Position numbers and translations under genes: made by a program. A stretch of DNA of 64,000 nucleotides from the NCBI RefSeq assembly GCF_011682055.1, contig NZ_JAAQOM010000006.1, forward strand, positions 280,747 through 344,746, in the 5' to 3' direction. The stretch is from Telluria antibiotica. Lineage in GTDB: Bacteria; Pseudomonadota; Gammaproteobacteria; Burkholderiales; Burkholderiaceae_D. This document shows, piece by piece, positions 1 to 9,980 of the stretch (positions are counted from its first letter, which is position 1; every line of letters starts with the position of its first letter). Under the pieces are notes generated by a model. The model did not search any database. It was not told the DNA's origin and saw nothing but the letters and a program-made list of their open reading frames with translations.

Positions 1-2256
1 GCCACCGGCTACCGCGCGCACGGCGGCGGCGACAAGGCGGCCTTGGCGCCAGCGCATGTCGACTTCGAAGCCGCCCCGTGCGCGCAAGCCCGCTACCTCC
101 CCGTCCGGCCACGCGGACGGCAGCGCCGGCAGCAACTGGATGGCGCCGGCCTGCGACTGCAGCAGCATCTCCGCGATGGCGGCCGTGGCGCCGAAATTGC
201 CGTCGATCTGGAACGGTGGGTGCGCGTCCAGCAGGTTCGGGTACGTGCCGCCGCCGTTCATCTGCTCGGAGCCGGCGCTGGCCTGTTCGGCCGCGCGGGC
301 GCCGGGGCTCGCAAGCAGGCCGCGCAGCATGCGCCAGGCGTGGTCGCCGTCGTACAGCCGTGCCCAGAACGCCATCTTCCACGCCATCGACCAGCCGGTG
401 CCAGCATCGCCACGCGCTTCCAGGGTGCGCTTGGCCGCGGCGGCAAGGGCAGGCGTGCGCGCAGGGCTGATCTGGCGGCCCGGGTACAGCGCGAACAGGT
501 GCGACACGTGGCGGTGGGTGTCGCCCCGCGTGTCGAGCACCGGGTCCTTCTTCTCGTCGAGCCACTCGAGCAGCTGGCCCCAGCTCCCCACACGGGGCGC
601 CGCGAGCTTGTCGCGCATCGTCGTCAACCGGGCGGCCAGCGCCGCGTCGACGCCGAGGATGCGGGCCGCTTCCGCCGTATTGTTGAACAGGTCCCAGACG
701 ATCTCCTGGTCGTACGTGACGCCATCCTCGACGGGGCCGTGCTCCGGCGACCAGCCCTGCGGCGCGACGAGGCGCCCGTCCGGCAGCATCTTCAGGTAAT
801 CCTGCCAGAACGCGCTGGCCTCCTTCATCATCGGGTAGGCCACGTCGCGCAGGAACGCCTTGTCCTGCGTGAACGCATAGTGTTCCCAGAAGTGCTGCGC
901 GTACCAGGCGCTCGCCGTCTTGTTCCACAAATAGCCCATGCCGCCGAACGGATTCGATTCCGTGCGCACGGTCCAGCCGCGCACCGGCTTGCCGTCCCGG
1001 CCCTTGAATTCGGCGGCCGTCGTCTCGCGCCACATGGGGGCGACGCTCGTCACGAAGCGGAAGAACGGGTCCGCCGTCTCCGCCAGATTCGTCACCTCGG
1101 CAGGCCAGTAATTCATCTGGACGTTGATGTTCGTGTGATAGTCCGACTTCCACGGCGGCGTCACGCTGTTGTTCCACAGGCCCTGCAGGTTCGCGGGCAG
1201 CGAATCGCGCGAGCTGGACACGAGCAGGTAGCGGCCGTACTGGAAGTATTGCGCTTCCAGTTCCGGATCGTTGCCCGCCTTCGTGTACGCGAGCAGGCGC
1301 GCGTCGGTCGGCAGCGCGCGGCGCTCCGGTGCGCTCGCGCCCAGGTCCAGCCGCACGCGGCCAAGCAGTTGCGCGGCGTCGCGCTCGTGGTCGGCACGCA
1401 GGTCGGCGGCCAAGCGGTTTCCCGCTGCCGTCACCTGGGCCGTCACCTGCGCCAGCGGATGGTCGCCGCGGAAGTGCCGCGCCGCGTCCGCCACGTAGCT
1501 CGTGCCCGCGCCGACGATGACGGTCAGCGCGTCGCAGCCGGAAAACACGATGCGGCCGTTCTCGACGGCGACCTTGCCGCCATCGTTCACGACCTGCACC
1601 TGGCTCGCGTAATCCAGCGTGTTCGCAGTGGGCGCGTCGCCCGGCAGGGTCCAACCGGCCAGCGTCCCCGTCGCATACAGGCGCTGGCCCGCCGCCGCGA
1701 GGTGCGCGCCGTGGCGATCGGACAGCGCGATCGAACCGGAATACTGGCCCGGCCGGTCGGCCGTGAGGCGCAGCACGATCACCTGCGCGGGATGGCTCGC
1801 CCACGCCTCGCGCCGGAAATGCACGCCGCCGTGCGTGTAGGTGACGGCGTGGACGGCATGCGCGAGATCCAGCGTGCGGCGGTAGTCGCGCGCATCGGCG
1901 TCGTGCCCCGGCAGGTCGACGACGACGTCGCCGAACGGTTGATAGGCGCCCATCGACTTGGCGTCGCCGGACCACAGCGTGATGTCGTTGAACTGCAGGT
2001 GCTCGCGCGCGACGCCGCCGAACACCATGGCGCCGATGCGGCCGTTGCCGATCGGGAGTGCCTCGCGCTCCCAGCCCTGGTCGTTGTCCTGTGCCGGGCT
2101 GTCGTAGCGCAACACGAGGTCGGTCGCGGCGCACGCGGCGGACGCAAGGCCCGCCAGCGCCAGCACGCACAGCGCCTGGCGCACGGCCTTCAGCAGGCGA
2201 CGGGATCTCGACTTGGGCAATCGGCTGCAACGCAGGGGCATGGCTATCGGTTCCAT
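1..2256 (-). CDS. GH95 family alpha-L-fucosidase (exported; 3' part cut by window edge)
   Basis: Glycoside hydrolase of family GH95, whose members remove terminal alpha-1,2-L-fucose (some act as alpha-galactosidases), for example from xyloglucan side chains. A basic N-terminus and hydrophobic stretch look like a Sec signal peptide. The N-terminal beta domain has [15 protein letters not shown] and TLWSGD. The catalytic (alpha/alpha)6 part has [14 protein letters not shown] (around 1100-1140), whose two Asn correspond to the family's catalytic-base-assisting residues; SPEH (around 600-660), with the general-acid Glu; and [11 protein letters not shown] near the left edge. About 752 codons are present and the stop lies outside the window, near the usual end for the family. 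Start 2256 is chosen; 2241 is in frame with a slightly better GGA spacing. It lies 9 bp after the GH74 gene, so the two are probably cotranscribed. Family call is secure; exact sugar is inferred. Confidence 0.93.
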   Translation of the reverse strand, partial: MEPIAMPLRCSRLPKSRSRRLLKAVRQALCVLALAGLASAACAATDLVLRYDSPAQDNDQGWEREALPIGNGRIGAMVFGGVAREHLQFNDITLWSGDAKSMGAYQPFGDVVVDLPGHDADARDYRRTLDLAHAVHAVTYTHGGVHFRREAWASHPAQVIVLRLTADRPGQYSGSIALSDRHGAHLAAAGQRLYATGTLAGWTLPGDAPTANTLDYASQVQVVNDGGKVAVENGRIVFSGCDALTVIVGAGTSYVADAARHFRGDHPLAQVTAQVTAAGNRLAADLRADHERDAAQLLGRVRLDLGASAPERRALPTDARLLAYTKAGNDPELEAQYFQYGRYLLVSSSRDSLPANLQGLWNNSVTPPWKSDYHTNINVQMNYWPAEVTNLAETADPFFRFVTSVAPMWRETTAAEFKGRDGKPVRGWTVRTESNPFGGMGYLWNKTASAWYAQHFWEHYAFTQDKAFLRDVAYPMMKEASAFWQDYLKMLPDGRLVAPQGWSPEHGPVEDGVTYDQEIVWDLFNNTAEAARILGVDAALAARLTTMRDKLAAPRVGSWGQLLEWLDEKKDPVLDTRGDTHRHVSHLFALYPGRQISPARTPALAAAAKRTLEARGDAGTGWSMAWKMAFWARLYDGDHAWRMLRGLLASPGARAAEQASAGSEQMNGGGTYPNLLDAHPPFQIDGNFGATAAIAEMLLQSQAGAIQLLPALPSAWPDGEVAGLRARGGFEVDMRWRQGRLVAAAVRAVAGG

Positions 2257-2265
2257 ATAGCGGGT

Positions 2266-4485
2266 TCAGTTCGAAATGGGCTTGCCATAGACGATGCCGC
2301 GGCCGGCCGTGCTCATGTAGACGACGCCGTAGCGATTCATGTCGCCGACGATGAACTGCCCGTCGCCCGGCCCGCCGTACTGGTGGGCGTCGTCGTTGAT
2401 GCGCGTCCAGGTGGCGCCCGCGTCGAGCGAGCGGTGGATGCCGCGCACGCCCTTCACGTCGCCCCAGATGTACACGGCGGGATAGTCGTGTCCCGGCGCC
2501 GCCTTGCCGAAGCCGACCGCGCCGCAATAGCCCACGCCCGCCAGCGGCGCGACATGCGCACCGCCGTCCGTGGAGCGCACGAGGCCACCGTTCTTCAGCG
2601 CGACCCACACGTCGCCCGCGCGGCCGGGCGCCACGCCCACGCGGCGCGAACCGCCCGCGGGCAGGCGCGCGCGCGGGGCGAACGTGGCGCCACCGTCCGT
2701 GCTGGCGAGCAGCGCCGCATCGTCGTACGCATAGAACACGTGCGGGTCCGCGGGGTCGGCCACGGGGCGCATCCTCGCTTTCGCAAGGCCCGTGACGAGC
2801 GTCCACGTGGCGCCGCCGTCGGCCGTGCGCCACACGTCTTTCGCGCGCTCCGGCGCGTGCAGGATCACGGCACCGTCGGCCGACATGGCCGCCTGGCCCC
2901 GCGCGCCCTTGAGGGCGGCGGTCCGGGCCCAGGTCGCGCCGCCGTCGTGCGTGACGAGCATGCTGTCGCCCACGCGCACCATCGTACGGGGGGCATTCGC
3001 GGCGACGGCGAGACCCGTCGTCGTGCCGATCTGCGGCTCATGGATACGGCCCGGCCGTGCGGGGTCGTCGTGCAGGAAGCCGTCGTAGTCGCCGATGGCC
3101 GACACCAGTGGGCCGTCCGGGATGCTGGCGAGGTCCAGCGGAACCGTCTCTTCGAGTCCGTCGACGGCGAACGTCCACGTGGCGGGCGCCGCGTCGATGT
3201 TCGCCGTACGGAACACGCCATTGCCGGACGTGACCCAGACGGCGTGCGTGTCGGCGGGGTCGAATTCGATGGAACCGGCCCAGTGGATCGCGTGGCCCTT
3301 CAGCCACGGCACGCCGGCCGCATCGCGCACGAAGCCGCGCGCGACGACGTCCGTCCAGTTCGCGCCGCCGTCGCGCGACAGGAAGATGCGGTCGCCCTTC
3401 GCGTCACCCTGCGGCAGGAACGTGTTGATGGTCGAGACGACGAGGCGCTGCGGATTCTTCGGATCGACGCTGATGCCGGCGAACGGCCGCGTCCAGCCGG
3501 CCGGCGTGATGTTCGTCCACGCGCCGCCCGCGATCGGATACTTCCATACCTGGCCGCGGTCCATCGGCTCACGGCCCGCGCGGTCCGGATGCGGGCCGGC
3601 GCCGTTCGCGAACGTGACGACGAGGTTGCCCGCGCCGTCGAGCACGGCGCGCTGCGGCATCAGGTCCACGGGTGCGCCGGCCACGGGCTCGAACGTCGCG
3701 CCGCCGTCGTCGCTGCGGTACAGGTTCGGGCCGACGGTGCCGAAGCGCGACACGCCCGCGAACAGGCGGCGCGCCTGGCCGCCGCGCACGCTCGCGGGGT
3801 CGGGCACGACAAAGGCGATGCCCACGTCGTTCGGCGTCGTCGTCACGGGCACGCCGGCCACGCGGGTCCACGTGCGGCCGGCGTCCGTGCTCTTGAACAG
3901 GCCGTCGCGGCGCGTGCCCACGTACAGGACCTTGCTGTCGGCCGGGTCAACGGCCAGGCGCTCGCCGTCCTGGCGGCCCATGCCGTTGCCGTGGGTCTTG
4001 AACTGGTTCGTGACGTCGACGCTGGAAAACGTCTTGCCGCCGTTCGTGGAATGGAGGATCGCCGTGCGACCGCCGTTCAGGTAGGCGATGCCGGCGAGGA
4101 GCCAGATGTTGTCGGCGTCGTGCGGATCGACGGCCAGCGCGTCGACGCCGAGGAGGCCCGTCCGGTCTTCCGGTACCCAGTCGAGCAGCGCGGTCCAGCG
4201 CTTGCGGCGCGGGTCCCAACGGTACGCACCGCCCACGTCCGTGCGCGCGTACGCGACGCCGGGCGCGGCACGCGCCGGCACGACGGCCGTGACGAAACCG
4301 CCGCCACCGATGGCGACGCTGTCCCACTGATACGGCACCCCGGTGTACGGCGTCCCGGCGGACGGGGCCCCCGCGTGCGGGGCCTCCGCGCGCGGAGGCC
4401 GGTCCTTCGCCTGCCGCGCGCCCGCGCCACCCGCCAGCAACGCCAGCGCGACGGCCACCACGGGGGCCAGCTTTCTCGACTTCAT
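2266..4485 (-). CDS. GH74-family exported xyloglucanase-like protein (BNR repeats)
   Basis: 739-residue exported protein of the GH74/BNR-repeat type; family members are endo- or exo-xyloglucanases with two seven-bladed propellers. A signal peptide (residues 1-23) is followed by a short low-complexity linker. The first propeller opens with GGGGFVTAVV and ARTDVGGAYRWD, whose Asp (about residue 83) sits where GH74 has a catalytic Asp. Many Asp-box motifs (STNGGKTF, STDAGRTW, SLDAGATW) mark the blades. Start 4485 is preferred over the upstream in-frame ATG at 4542 because it has GGAG 8 nt upstream and begins the signal peptide. First gene of an operon with GH95 (9 bp downstream) and divergent from the TonB receptor across a 620-bp region holding a XylR-type site. 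A second, larger GH74 occurs at 53345-55762. Confidence 0.9.
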   Translation of the reverse strand: MKSRKLAPVVAVALALLAGGAGARQAKDRPPRAEAPHAGAPSAGTPYTGVPYQWDSVAIGGGGFVTAVVPARAAPGVAYARTDVGGAYRWDPRRKRWTALLDWVPEDRTGLLGVDALAVDPHDADNIWLLAGIAYLNGGRTAILHSTNGGKTFSSVDVTNQFKTHGNGMGRQDGERLAVDPADSKVLYVGTRRDGLFKSTDAGRTWTRVAGVPVTTTPNDVGIAFVVPDPASVRGGQARRLFAGVSRFGTVGPNLYRSDDGGATFEPVAGAPVDLMPQRAVLDGAGNLVVTFANGAGPHPDRAGREPMDRGQVWKYPIAGGAWTNITPAGWTRPFAGISVDPKNPQRLVVSTINTFLPQGDAKGDRIFLSRDGGANWTDVVARGFVRDAAGVPWLKGHAIHWAGSIEFDPADTHAVWVTSGNGVFRTANIDAAPATWTFAVDGLEETVPLDLASIPDGPLVSAIGDYDGFLHDDPARPGRIHEPQIGTTTGLAVAANAPRTMVRVGDSMLVTHDGGATWARTAALKGARGQAAMSADGAVILHAPERAKDVWRTADGGATWTLVTGLAKARMRPVADPADPHVFYAYDDAALLASTDGGATFAPRARLPAGGSRRVGVAPGRAGDVWVALKNGGLVRSTDGGAHVAPLAGVGYCGAVGFGKAAPGHDYPAVYIWGDVKGVRGIHRSLDAGATWTRINDDAHQYGGPGDGQFIVGDMNRYGVVYMSTAGRGIVYGKPISN

Positions 4486-4600
4486 CGATCCGTCTCCATC
4501 ATGCGTGTGCACCTGAACCAGGCGCGCATGAGTCTCCATCATTGTTCTGATATTGCTTATCGCTATGCTAAGCCAAGCGCTGTTTGTGGCGCAAGGAAAA

Positions 4601-4614
4601 TGTTCGCGCTAACA
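4601..4614. promoter_or_regulatory. Predicted XylR (LacI-family) operator, GH74/TonB receptor
   Basis: TGTTCGCGCTAACA is a near-perfect palindrome: TGTT/AACA arms and a GCGC core, with only the C/T pair off symmetry. It is close to the published xyl-box type TGGTAGCGCTAACA of Xanthomonas and similar Caulobacter XylR sites. It lies 115 bp upstream of the GH74 start. Confidence 0.7.
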
Positions 4615-5011
4615 GAATTTTCCCGCGCGCTTCAAGTGTTGCGCGTGTTTCGTCGCCATCCTGCACAACACGACGAAACAAGACCGTATGGCAGCGCTGT
4701 CAAGCCCGATTTGTTGTATTTCCCATACGTCAAGAAAAATATTTATCAGGTCATGAAATCGATTACGTATAACATTCGGCCGTGGGCTTGCTGCTGATCA
4801 GTATGTCATACGCTAACAGGAACGTCGCTCCGCGATCGTCGATTTCATTCGAGATATCAGGGGCTTGCCGCAGGGCGGGGTCTCCCCGCCCGGGCCACCA
4901 TGCCGACGGCGCCAATCCCGCCGCGGCAATGATTTTGCCGGCCACGGGCATGCAGCGCCGCATTGCAATGACACGAAAGCACGGCGCACATGTACGTATC
5001 GGCAAAATTTA

Positions 5012-5026
5012 TGGTAGCGTATAACA
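5012..5026. promoter_or_regulatory. Possible imperfect XylR site upstream of TonB receptor
   Basis: TGGTAGCGTATAACA matches the xyl-box left half TGGTAGCG exactly and the right half with one inserted base. It lies 80 bp upstream of the receptor start, followed by a half site TGTTAGGC at 5032. The spacing defect makes it uncertain. Confidence 0.35.
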
Positions 5027-5105
5027 ACCAGTGTTAGGCATCACATCGACCTGGCTGCATGTTAGAGCTTGTTATAAAAACACTACCTGATCATCGGGGG
5101 AGACA

Positions 5106-8100
5106 ATGAAGAAGTTCCAGAAAACCGCTATTGCGGCGGCGGTCGCGCACGTCGCCGTCCTTTCCAGCACCGCAGCGTGGGCCCAGACCGGCGCCGACGC
5201 CGCAGCGAACGGCGCGGCCCCGGCCGTCGTCCACATCAGCGGCCAGCGCGCCGCGCTCCAGTCGGCGCAGAAACTCAAGCAGGACGCGGACGAAGTCGTC
5301 GACTCGATCGTCGCGGAAGACATCGGCAAGCTGCCGGACCGCTCGGTCACCGAGGTGCTGCAGCGTATCGCCGGCGTCACCATCGACCGCAACATGGCGG
5401 GCGACCCGAACCGCCAGTCCGTCGAAGGCTCTGGCGTGTCCGTGCGCGGCCTGACCTACGTGCGTTCGGAAATCAACGGCCGCGACGCGTTCTCGGCCGG
5501 CGGCGGCCGTTCGCTCGGCTTCGCCGACGTGGCGCCAGAGCTGATGGCTGGCGTCGACGTCTACAAGAACCCGTCCGCGGAACAGATCGAGGGCGCGATC
5601 GCCGGCCTCGTCAACCTGCGCACGGCAATGCCGTTCGACTACAAGGGCTTCAAGGGCACGGTCGGCGTGTCCGAAAGCTATTCGACCTTGCGCAAGGGCG
5701 CTCCGTCCCCGACTGAGACGATCCTGCTGTCGAACCGCTGGAAGACTGACTTCGGCGAGTTCGGCGCGCTGGTCGACTTCGCCCATGCGAAGAGCCCGAC
5801 CCGCTCGGACGGCGTGGGCGTCGACCCGTACTGGCCGCACGTGAATTCGACGAACCCCGCGCTGTACGACCGCTCGCAGACCAAGTGGATCCCGCTCGGC
5901 GTCGGCTATCGCTCGCAGCAGTTCGACCGTACCCGCCGCGGCGACTACGCCGCATTCCAGTGGCGCCCGAACAAGGACCTGACGGCCGCGCTCACCTATT
6001 TCAAGACGAAGTACAAGGAAGACCTGGACGAGCACGTCGTGTCGTCGTCCGAGGACAAGTGGTACCAGCAGGTCCCGAGCGCCGACTCAGTCTTCAACGG
6101 CAACGGCGCGTTCCAGAGCGGCACGATCTCGAACCCGACCTATGGCGGTTCGCCGTTCAACAGCTCGCAGCGTATCAACACGCGTGAGTCGAGCACGCGC
6201 GACGTGTCGCTGAACGTGCAATGGCGCGCAACGCCGAACCTGACCTGGACGAACGACGTGCAGCACGTCCATTCGACGACGCAGGGCTTCGACGCCGACG
6301 TGTCGACGGGCTTCATCATGCCGAACCAGACGATGGACATGCGCGGCAGCGTCCCGCAGATCACCCTCGGCTCGCCGGCCTACATGTCCGACCCGAACAA
6401 CTACTACTGGGCGTACACCCAGGAAGCGCTGGACCACGCCACCGCGACCCAGACGGCGTGGAAGTCCGACGTCAAGTTTGCGTTCGACCACCCGGTGCTG
6501 CGCGACGTGCGTTTCGGCGTCCGCATGGCCAACCGCGAAGGCGTCAACAACAAGGCACAGCCCTTCTACAACTGGCAAGCGATCACGTTCCCGTGGATGG
6601 AAGGCTGGCAGATCAACCACGTTGCCCGCCTGGGCGATCCGCGTTTTGCCGGCGGCGCGTCGCTGCAGCAGATCGACAACTTCTTCGGCGGCAAATACAA
6701 CCTGCCCCCGATGCTGTTCGCGAACGAGGCGACGGTGCGCGGCTTCCCGGACCAGTGGTCGAAGATCCACGCCTACCACGACGTCCTGTGCGCGGAAAAG
6801 GGATCGAGCTGCACGCCATGGGTTGCATCGAGCTTCAACAGCCCGGCCGCAACCAACACACAGGACGAAAAGACCCGCGCGGCCTATGCACAGCTCCGCT
6901 TCGGCTGGGATGACCTGCAGCATCCGATCGACGGTAACGTCGGCCTGCGCTACGTGAAAACGAAGGACGTCGGCAGTGGCTATGTCGCATTCACGCCGCC
7001 GAACCTGAACCTGCCGACGGATGGAACCCCGGTATCCGGCCAGGAAAACCTGATCAACATCGCCCGGTTCGCGCAGAAGATGTCGGCGGAGAACACGTAC
7101 CACAACTGGCTGCCGAGCCTGAACCTGCGCATGAAGTACAACGAGCAGCTGCAGTTCCGCTTCGCCGCGTCCCGTTCGATCTCGCGTCCGGACTTTGGCC
7201 AGCTGCAGGTCCAGACGACGTTGAATGCGACGAACTCGCAGACGACGACCAAGGACGCCAGCGGCAAGACGACTTCGGTCCATTTCGACGGCACCAGCCT
7301 GAGCGGCAACAGCAACGGCAACGCCATGCTCAAGCCGACCACGTCGACCAACTTCGACCTGACCGCCGAGTGGTACTTCGCCAAGGCCGGCTCACTGACG
7401 TTCGCGGCGTTCAGCAAGGACATCAAGGACATCGTCACGACGCAGTCCTACGACTACGTCCGGAACGACGTCAACGGCAAGCCGCAGTCATTCGTGGTCA
7501 CCGGCCCGGTCAACGGCGCCAAGGGCTCCGCGCGCGGTTTCGAGATCGCCCACCAGCAGTATTACGATTTCGTCCCCGACTGGCTGAAGGGCATCGGCAC
7601 GCAGGCCAGCTGGACGTACGTCGAGAGCAAGCAGAGGCTGAACCATCCGGTGTTCTCCGCATGGTGTTCGGGTAACGACGCCGCGTCGAACTACAACCTG
7701 TTCATCAACGGCTGCGATACCGACGCCCGCGCGTTCGGCAACACCCCGATGCAAGGCCTGTCGCGCCACACGATCAACCTGGCGGTGATGTACGAGCAGC
7801 ACGGCCTGTCGATGCGCCTGGCGTACAACTGGCGCTCGCGTTACTTGCTGGGTGTGACGCAGTGGGGCAGCCGCGGCAACAATGGCCTGAACACGAATCC
7901 GGACGCGCCAGCCGGCAAGTTCCTGATCCCGACGACGAACAACGACCAGGCGTTCGGCCTGCCGCTGTACCAGGCACCGTACGGCCAGCTGGACGGCTCG
8001 ATCTTCTACGACTTCACGGACAAGTTCCGCGTCGGCCTGGAAGCCACGAACCTGACCAACTCGTACACGCGCCAGATCATGCAGCAGCACCCCGGCGACT

Positions 8101-8162
8101 TCACGCGCCAGGTCTTCATGAGCGGGCCGCGTTACACGGTGCTCGCGCAGTACTCGTTCTGA
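5106..8162 (+). CDS. TonB-dependent outer-membrane receptor, probable xylo-/xyloglucan-oligosaccharide uptake
   Basis: 1018-residue outer-membrane TonB-dependent receptor of the Xanthomonas/Caulobacter carbohydrate type. Sec signal residues 1-26 end at AAWAQ. The plug domain (about 55-170) shows [25 protein letters not shown] and a conserved NLRT segment; the rest is a 22-strand barrel with alternating aromatic residues, ending in the C-terminal Phe (AQYSF) expected for BAM-assembled porins. Strong Shine-Dalgarno GGGGGAGAC precedes the ATG. No SusD homologue follows, as is normal in Proteobacteria. It is divergent from GH74-GH95 and followed after 142 bp by KGSADH. The substrate is inferred from the neighbours and the XylR-type sites, not from the sequence itself. 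Confidence 0.93.
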   Translation: MKKFQKTAIAAAVAHVAVLSSTAAWAQTGADAAANGAAPAVVHISGQRAALQSAQKLKQDADEVVDSIVAEDIGKLPDRSVTEVLQRIAGVTIDRNMAGDPNRQSVEGSGVSVRGLTYVRSEINGRDAFSAGGGRSLGFADVAPELMAGVDVYKNPSAEQIEGAIAGLVNLRTAMPFDYKGFKGTVGVSESYSTLRKGAPSPTETILLSNRWKTDFGEFGALVDFAHAKSPTRSDGVGVDPYWPHVNSTNPALYDRSQTKWIPLGVGYRSQQFDRTRRGDYAAFQWRPNKDLTAALTYFKTKYKEDLDEHVVSSSEDKWYQQVPSADSVFNGNGAFQSGTISNPTYGGSPFNSSQRINTRESSTRDVSLNVQWRATPNLTWTNDVQHVHSTTQGFDADVSTGFIMPNQTMDMRGSVPQITLGSPAYMSDPNNYYWAYTQEALDHATATQTAWKSDVKFAFDHPVLRDVRFGVRMANREGVNNKAQPFYNWQAITFPWMEGWQINHVARLGDPRFAGGASLQQIDNFFGGKYNLPPMLFANEATVRGFPDQWSKIHAYHDVLCAEKGSSCTPWVASSFNSPAATNTQDEKTRAAYAQLRFGWDDLQHPIDGNVGLRYVKTKDVGSGYVAFTPPNLNLPTDGTPVSGQENLINIARFAQKMSAENTYHNWLPSLNLRMKYNEQLQFRFAASRSISRPDFGQLQVQTTLNATNSQTTTKDASGKTTSVHFDGTSLSGNSNGNAMLKPTTSTNFDLTAEWYFAKAGSLTFAAFSKDIKDIVTTQSYDYVRNDVNGKPQSFVVTGPVNGAKGSARGFEIAHQQYYDFVPDWLKGIGTQASWTYVESKQRLNHPVFSAWCSGNDAASNYNLFINGCDTDARAFGNTPMQGLSRHTINLAVMYEQHGLSMRLAYNWRSRYLLGVTQWGSRGNNGLNTNPDAPAGKFLIPTTNNDQAFGLPLYQAPYGQLDGSIFYDFTDKFRVGLEATNLTNSYTRQIMQQHPGDFTRQVFMSGPRYTVLAQYSF

Positions 8163-8222
8163 CGGCACGGTTCCCGCGCCAGCGGGATTCTGTCGGATTG
8201 TCTACAATCGACGCTTGATCGA

Positions 8223-8262
8223 CACCGCCGCCGCCGCGGCCCGCGAGGCCACGGCGGCGGTG
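8223..8262. repeat. GC-rich inverted repeat between TonB receptor and KGSADH
   Basis: CACCGCCGCCG at 8223-8233 is repeated inverted as CGGCGGCGGTG at 8252-8262, giving an 11-bp perfect stem with an 18-nt loop. No T-run follows, so it is not a classical terminator; it could be an mRNA-stabilising or attenuating stem in a TonB-KGSADH transcript. Confidence 0.4.
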
Positions 8263-8304
8263 CCGTTTCCGGCGTTTCCACTTCGCTTGACACAAGGAGC
8301 CCTT

Positions 8305-9882
8305 ATGAACATCCAAGGCGACATGATCATCGGCCGGCAGGCCGTGCACGGCAGTGCCGGCACGGTGCGGGCCTTCAATCCGGCCACGCGCGCCGAGATG
8401 GAGCCCGCGTTCGGCGCCGCCAGCATGGACGACCTGGCCGCCGCCTGCTTGCTGGCCGAGGCCGCGTTCGACCCGTATCGCAGCCTGCCGCTCGAGCAGC
8501 GTGCGCGCTTCCTCGAAACGATTGCCGACCGCATCATGGACATCGGTCCCCTGCTCATCGAGCGCGCATCGGCCGAGTCGGGCCTGCCGGCCGCGCGCCT
8601 CGAAGGCGAGCGCGCACGCACGTGCAACCAGCTGCGCCTGTTCGCCAAGGTCGTGCGCGACGGGCACTTCCTCGACGCGACCCTCGACTCCGCCCTGCCC
8701 CAGCGCACGCCGCCGCGTCCGGACCTGCGCATGCGCAAGATCGGGCTGGGCCCCGTGGCCGTCTTCGGCGCCTCGAACTTTCCGCTCGCGTTCTCCGTCG
8801 CCGGCGGCGACACGGCATCCGCGCTGGCCGCCGGCTGTCCCGTCGTCGTGAAGGCGCACAACGCGCACCTGGGCACGTCGGAACTCGTCGCGAAAGCCGT
8901 GCGCCAGGCCGCCGAGGATTGCAGCATGCCCGATGGGACGTTCTCGATGCTGATCGGGACCGGGTTCGAGATCGGCCAGGCCCTCGTGTCGCATCCGGCC
9001 ATCAAGGCCGTCGGCTTCACGGGCTCGCGCGCGGGCGGGCTCGCGCTCGTGAACGCGGCGCAGGCGCGCAAGGAACCGATTCCCGTCTACGCCGAAATGA
9101 GCAGCATTAACCCGTTCTTCCTGCTGCCTGGCGCCCTCGCCGCGGGCGGCGCAAAATTGGCCCAGGGCTTCGTCGACTCGTTGACGATGGGCGTCGGCCA
9201 GTTCTGCACGAACCCCGGCCTCGTGATCGGCCTCGCGGGCGCCGAACTGGACGTGTTCCGCACCGCGGCCACCGAGGCGCTGGCCGCCAAGGGCGCCGGC
9301 ACGATGCTCACGGCCGGCATCCACCAGACCTATGTGGACGCCGTGGCGCGCCGCTCGGGCCTCGCCGGCGTGGACCTCGTCGCGCAGGGCGGTTCGGAAG
9401 GCTGCGGCTGCGCCGCGCAGGCCGCGCTGTACCAGACGGGCGCCGCGACGTTCCTCGCCAACAGCGCGCTGGAAGAAGAGATCTTCGGGCCCACGGCGCT
9501 GATCGTCACGTGCGCGAACGAGAACGAACTGCTGGAAGTGGCGCGCCACGTCGAAGGGCAGCTGACGGCCACGATCCACGCGACGGCCGCGGACCGCTAC
9601 CTGGCCGGCCGGCTGATGCCGACCTTGGAACGCAAGGCGGGCCGCATCCTGTTCAACGGCTTCCCGACCGGCGTCGAAGTGTGCCACGCGATGGTGCACG
9701 GCGGGCCGTTCCCGGCCACGTCGGACAGCCGCACGACGTCGGTGGGAGCGACCGCGATCGAGCGCTTCCTGCGGCCGGTGTGCTACCAGGACGTGCCGGC
9801 GGAGCTGCTGCCGGAAGCGCTGCGCGACGAGAATCCGCTGGGGCTGGCGCGGATGGTCGACGGGACGCTGCGAGTGGCATAA
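8305..9882 (+). CDS. Alpha-ketoglutarate semialdehyde (2,5-dioxopentanoate) dehydrogenase
   Basis: 525-residue cytosolic NAD(P)-dependent aldehyde dehydrogenase of the KGSADH subgroup. It oxidises alpha-ketoglutarate semialdehyde to alpha-ketoglutarate, the last step of the Weimberg xylose route and of glucarate/galactarate catabolism. Visible: FTGSRAGG nucleotide-binding turn (about 238-245), EMSSINP with the general-base Glu264, and GQFCTNPG with catalytic Cys301; the last two segments are characteristic of this subgroup. Start 8305 has AAGGAG upstream; an in-frame start near 8215 would add an atypical Ala-rich extension. It lies between the TonB receptor and the converging GH2 gene, away from xylXBCD, but completes that pathway. 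The equivalent Caulobacter gene is called xylA, a name I avoid because it also denotes xylose isomerase. Confidence 0.93.
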   Translation: MNIQGDMIIGRQAVHGSAGTVRAFNPATRAEMEPAFGAASMDDLAAACLLAEAAFDPYRSLPLEQRARFLETIADRIMDIGPLLIERASAESGLPAARLEGERARTCNQLRLFAKVVRDGHFLDATLDSALPQRTPPRPDLRMRKIGLGPVAVFGASNFPLAFSVAGGDTASALAAGCPVVVKAHNAHLGTSELVAKAVRQAAEDCSMPDGTFSMLIGTGFEIGQALVSHPAIKAVGFTGSRAGGLALVNAAQARKEPIPVYAEMSSINPFFLLPGALAAGGAKLAQGFVDSLTMGVGQFCTNPGLVIGLAGAELDVFRTAATEALAAKGAGTMLTAGIHQTYVDAVARRSGLAGVDLVAQGGSEGCGCAAQAALYQTGAATFLANSALEEEIFGPTALIVTCANENELLEVARHVEGQLTATIHATAADRYLAGRLMPTLERKAGRILFNGFPTGVEVCHAMVHGGPFPATSDSRTTSVGATAIERFLRPVCYQDVPAELLPEALRDENPLGLARMVDGTLRVA

Positions 9883-9896
9883 AACCGACCGGCATT

Positions 9897-9980
9897 GCGT
9901 AGGGTGGGCACCCCGTGCCCACGCGGACGCTTGCGTCTAGTCTGCGTTACGCGTGGGCTCGGGGAGCCCACCCTACCGCG
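9897..9980. repeat. REP-like nested inverted repeat between converging KGSADH and GH2 genes
   Basis: GTAGGGTGGGC (9899-9909) is mirrored by GCCCACCCTAC (9966-9976), and inside it GCCCACGCG (9917-9925) by CGCGTGGGC (9950-9958). Each arm also folds on itself (GGGCAC..GTGCCC). The right arm contains the stop codon of the GH2 gene. This type of repeat resembles intergenic REP elements; copies elsewhere in the genome cannot be seen from this window. It may also act as a bidirectional end for the two converging transcripts. Confidence 0.65.

Larger units (their letters stand above)
4486..5105. promoter_or_regulatory. Divergent intergenic region between GH74-GH95 operon and TonB receptor
   Basis: This 620-bp gene-free stretch is visibly more A+T-rich than its flanks and must carry both divergent promoters. 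It contains one strong XylR-type palindrome (4601-4614), a half site CGCTAACA at 4811-4818 and an imperfect site with one extra base at 5012-5026. A TATAAA-like box at about 5072-5078 lies 30 nt before the receptor's ATG and could be its -10 element. I see no convincing coding frame of normal composition here. Confidence 0.6.

Noticed and set aside
43..4797. A 1,584-codon open frame on the plus strand opposite GH95 and GH74
   Set aside because: It is the antisense of two clear glycoside hydrolases, has Arg/Ala/Gly/Val-rich shadow composition and matches no family; high G+C leaves such frames open by chance.
8223..8262. The inverted repeat before KGSADH as an intrinsic terminator
   Set aside because: No T-run follows the stem on either strand and the downstream gene is on the same strand with a good ribosome-binding site.
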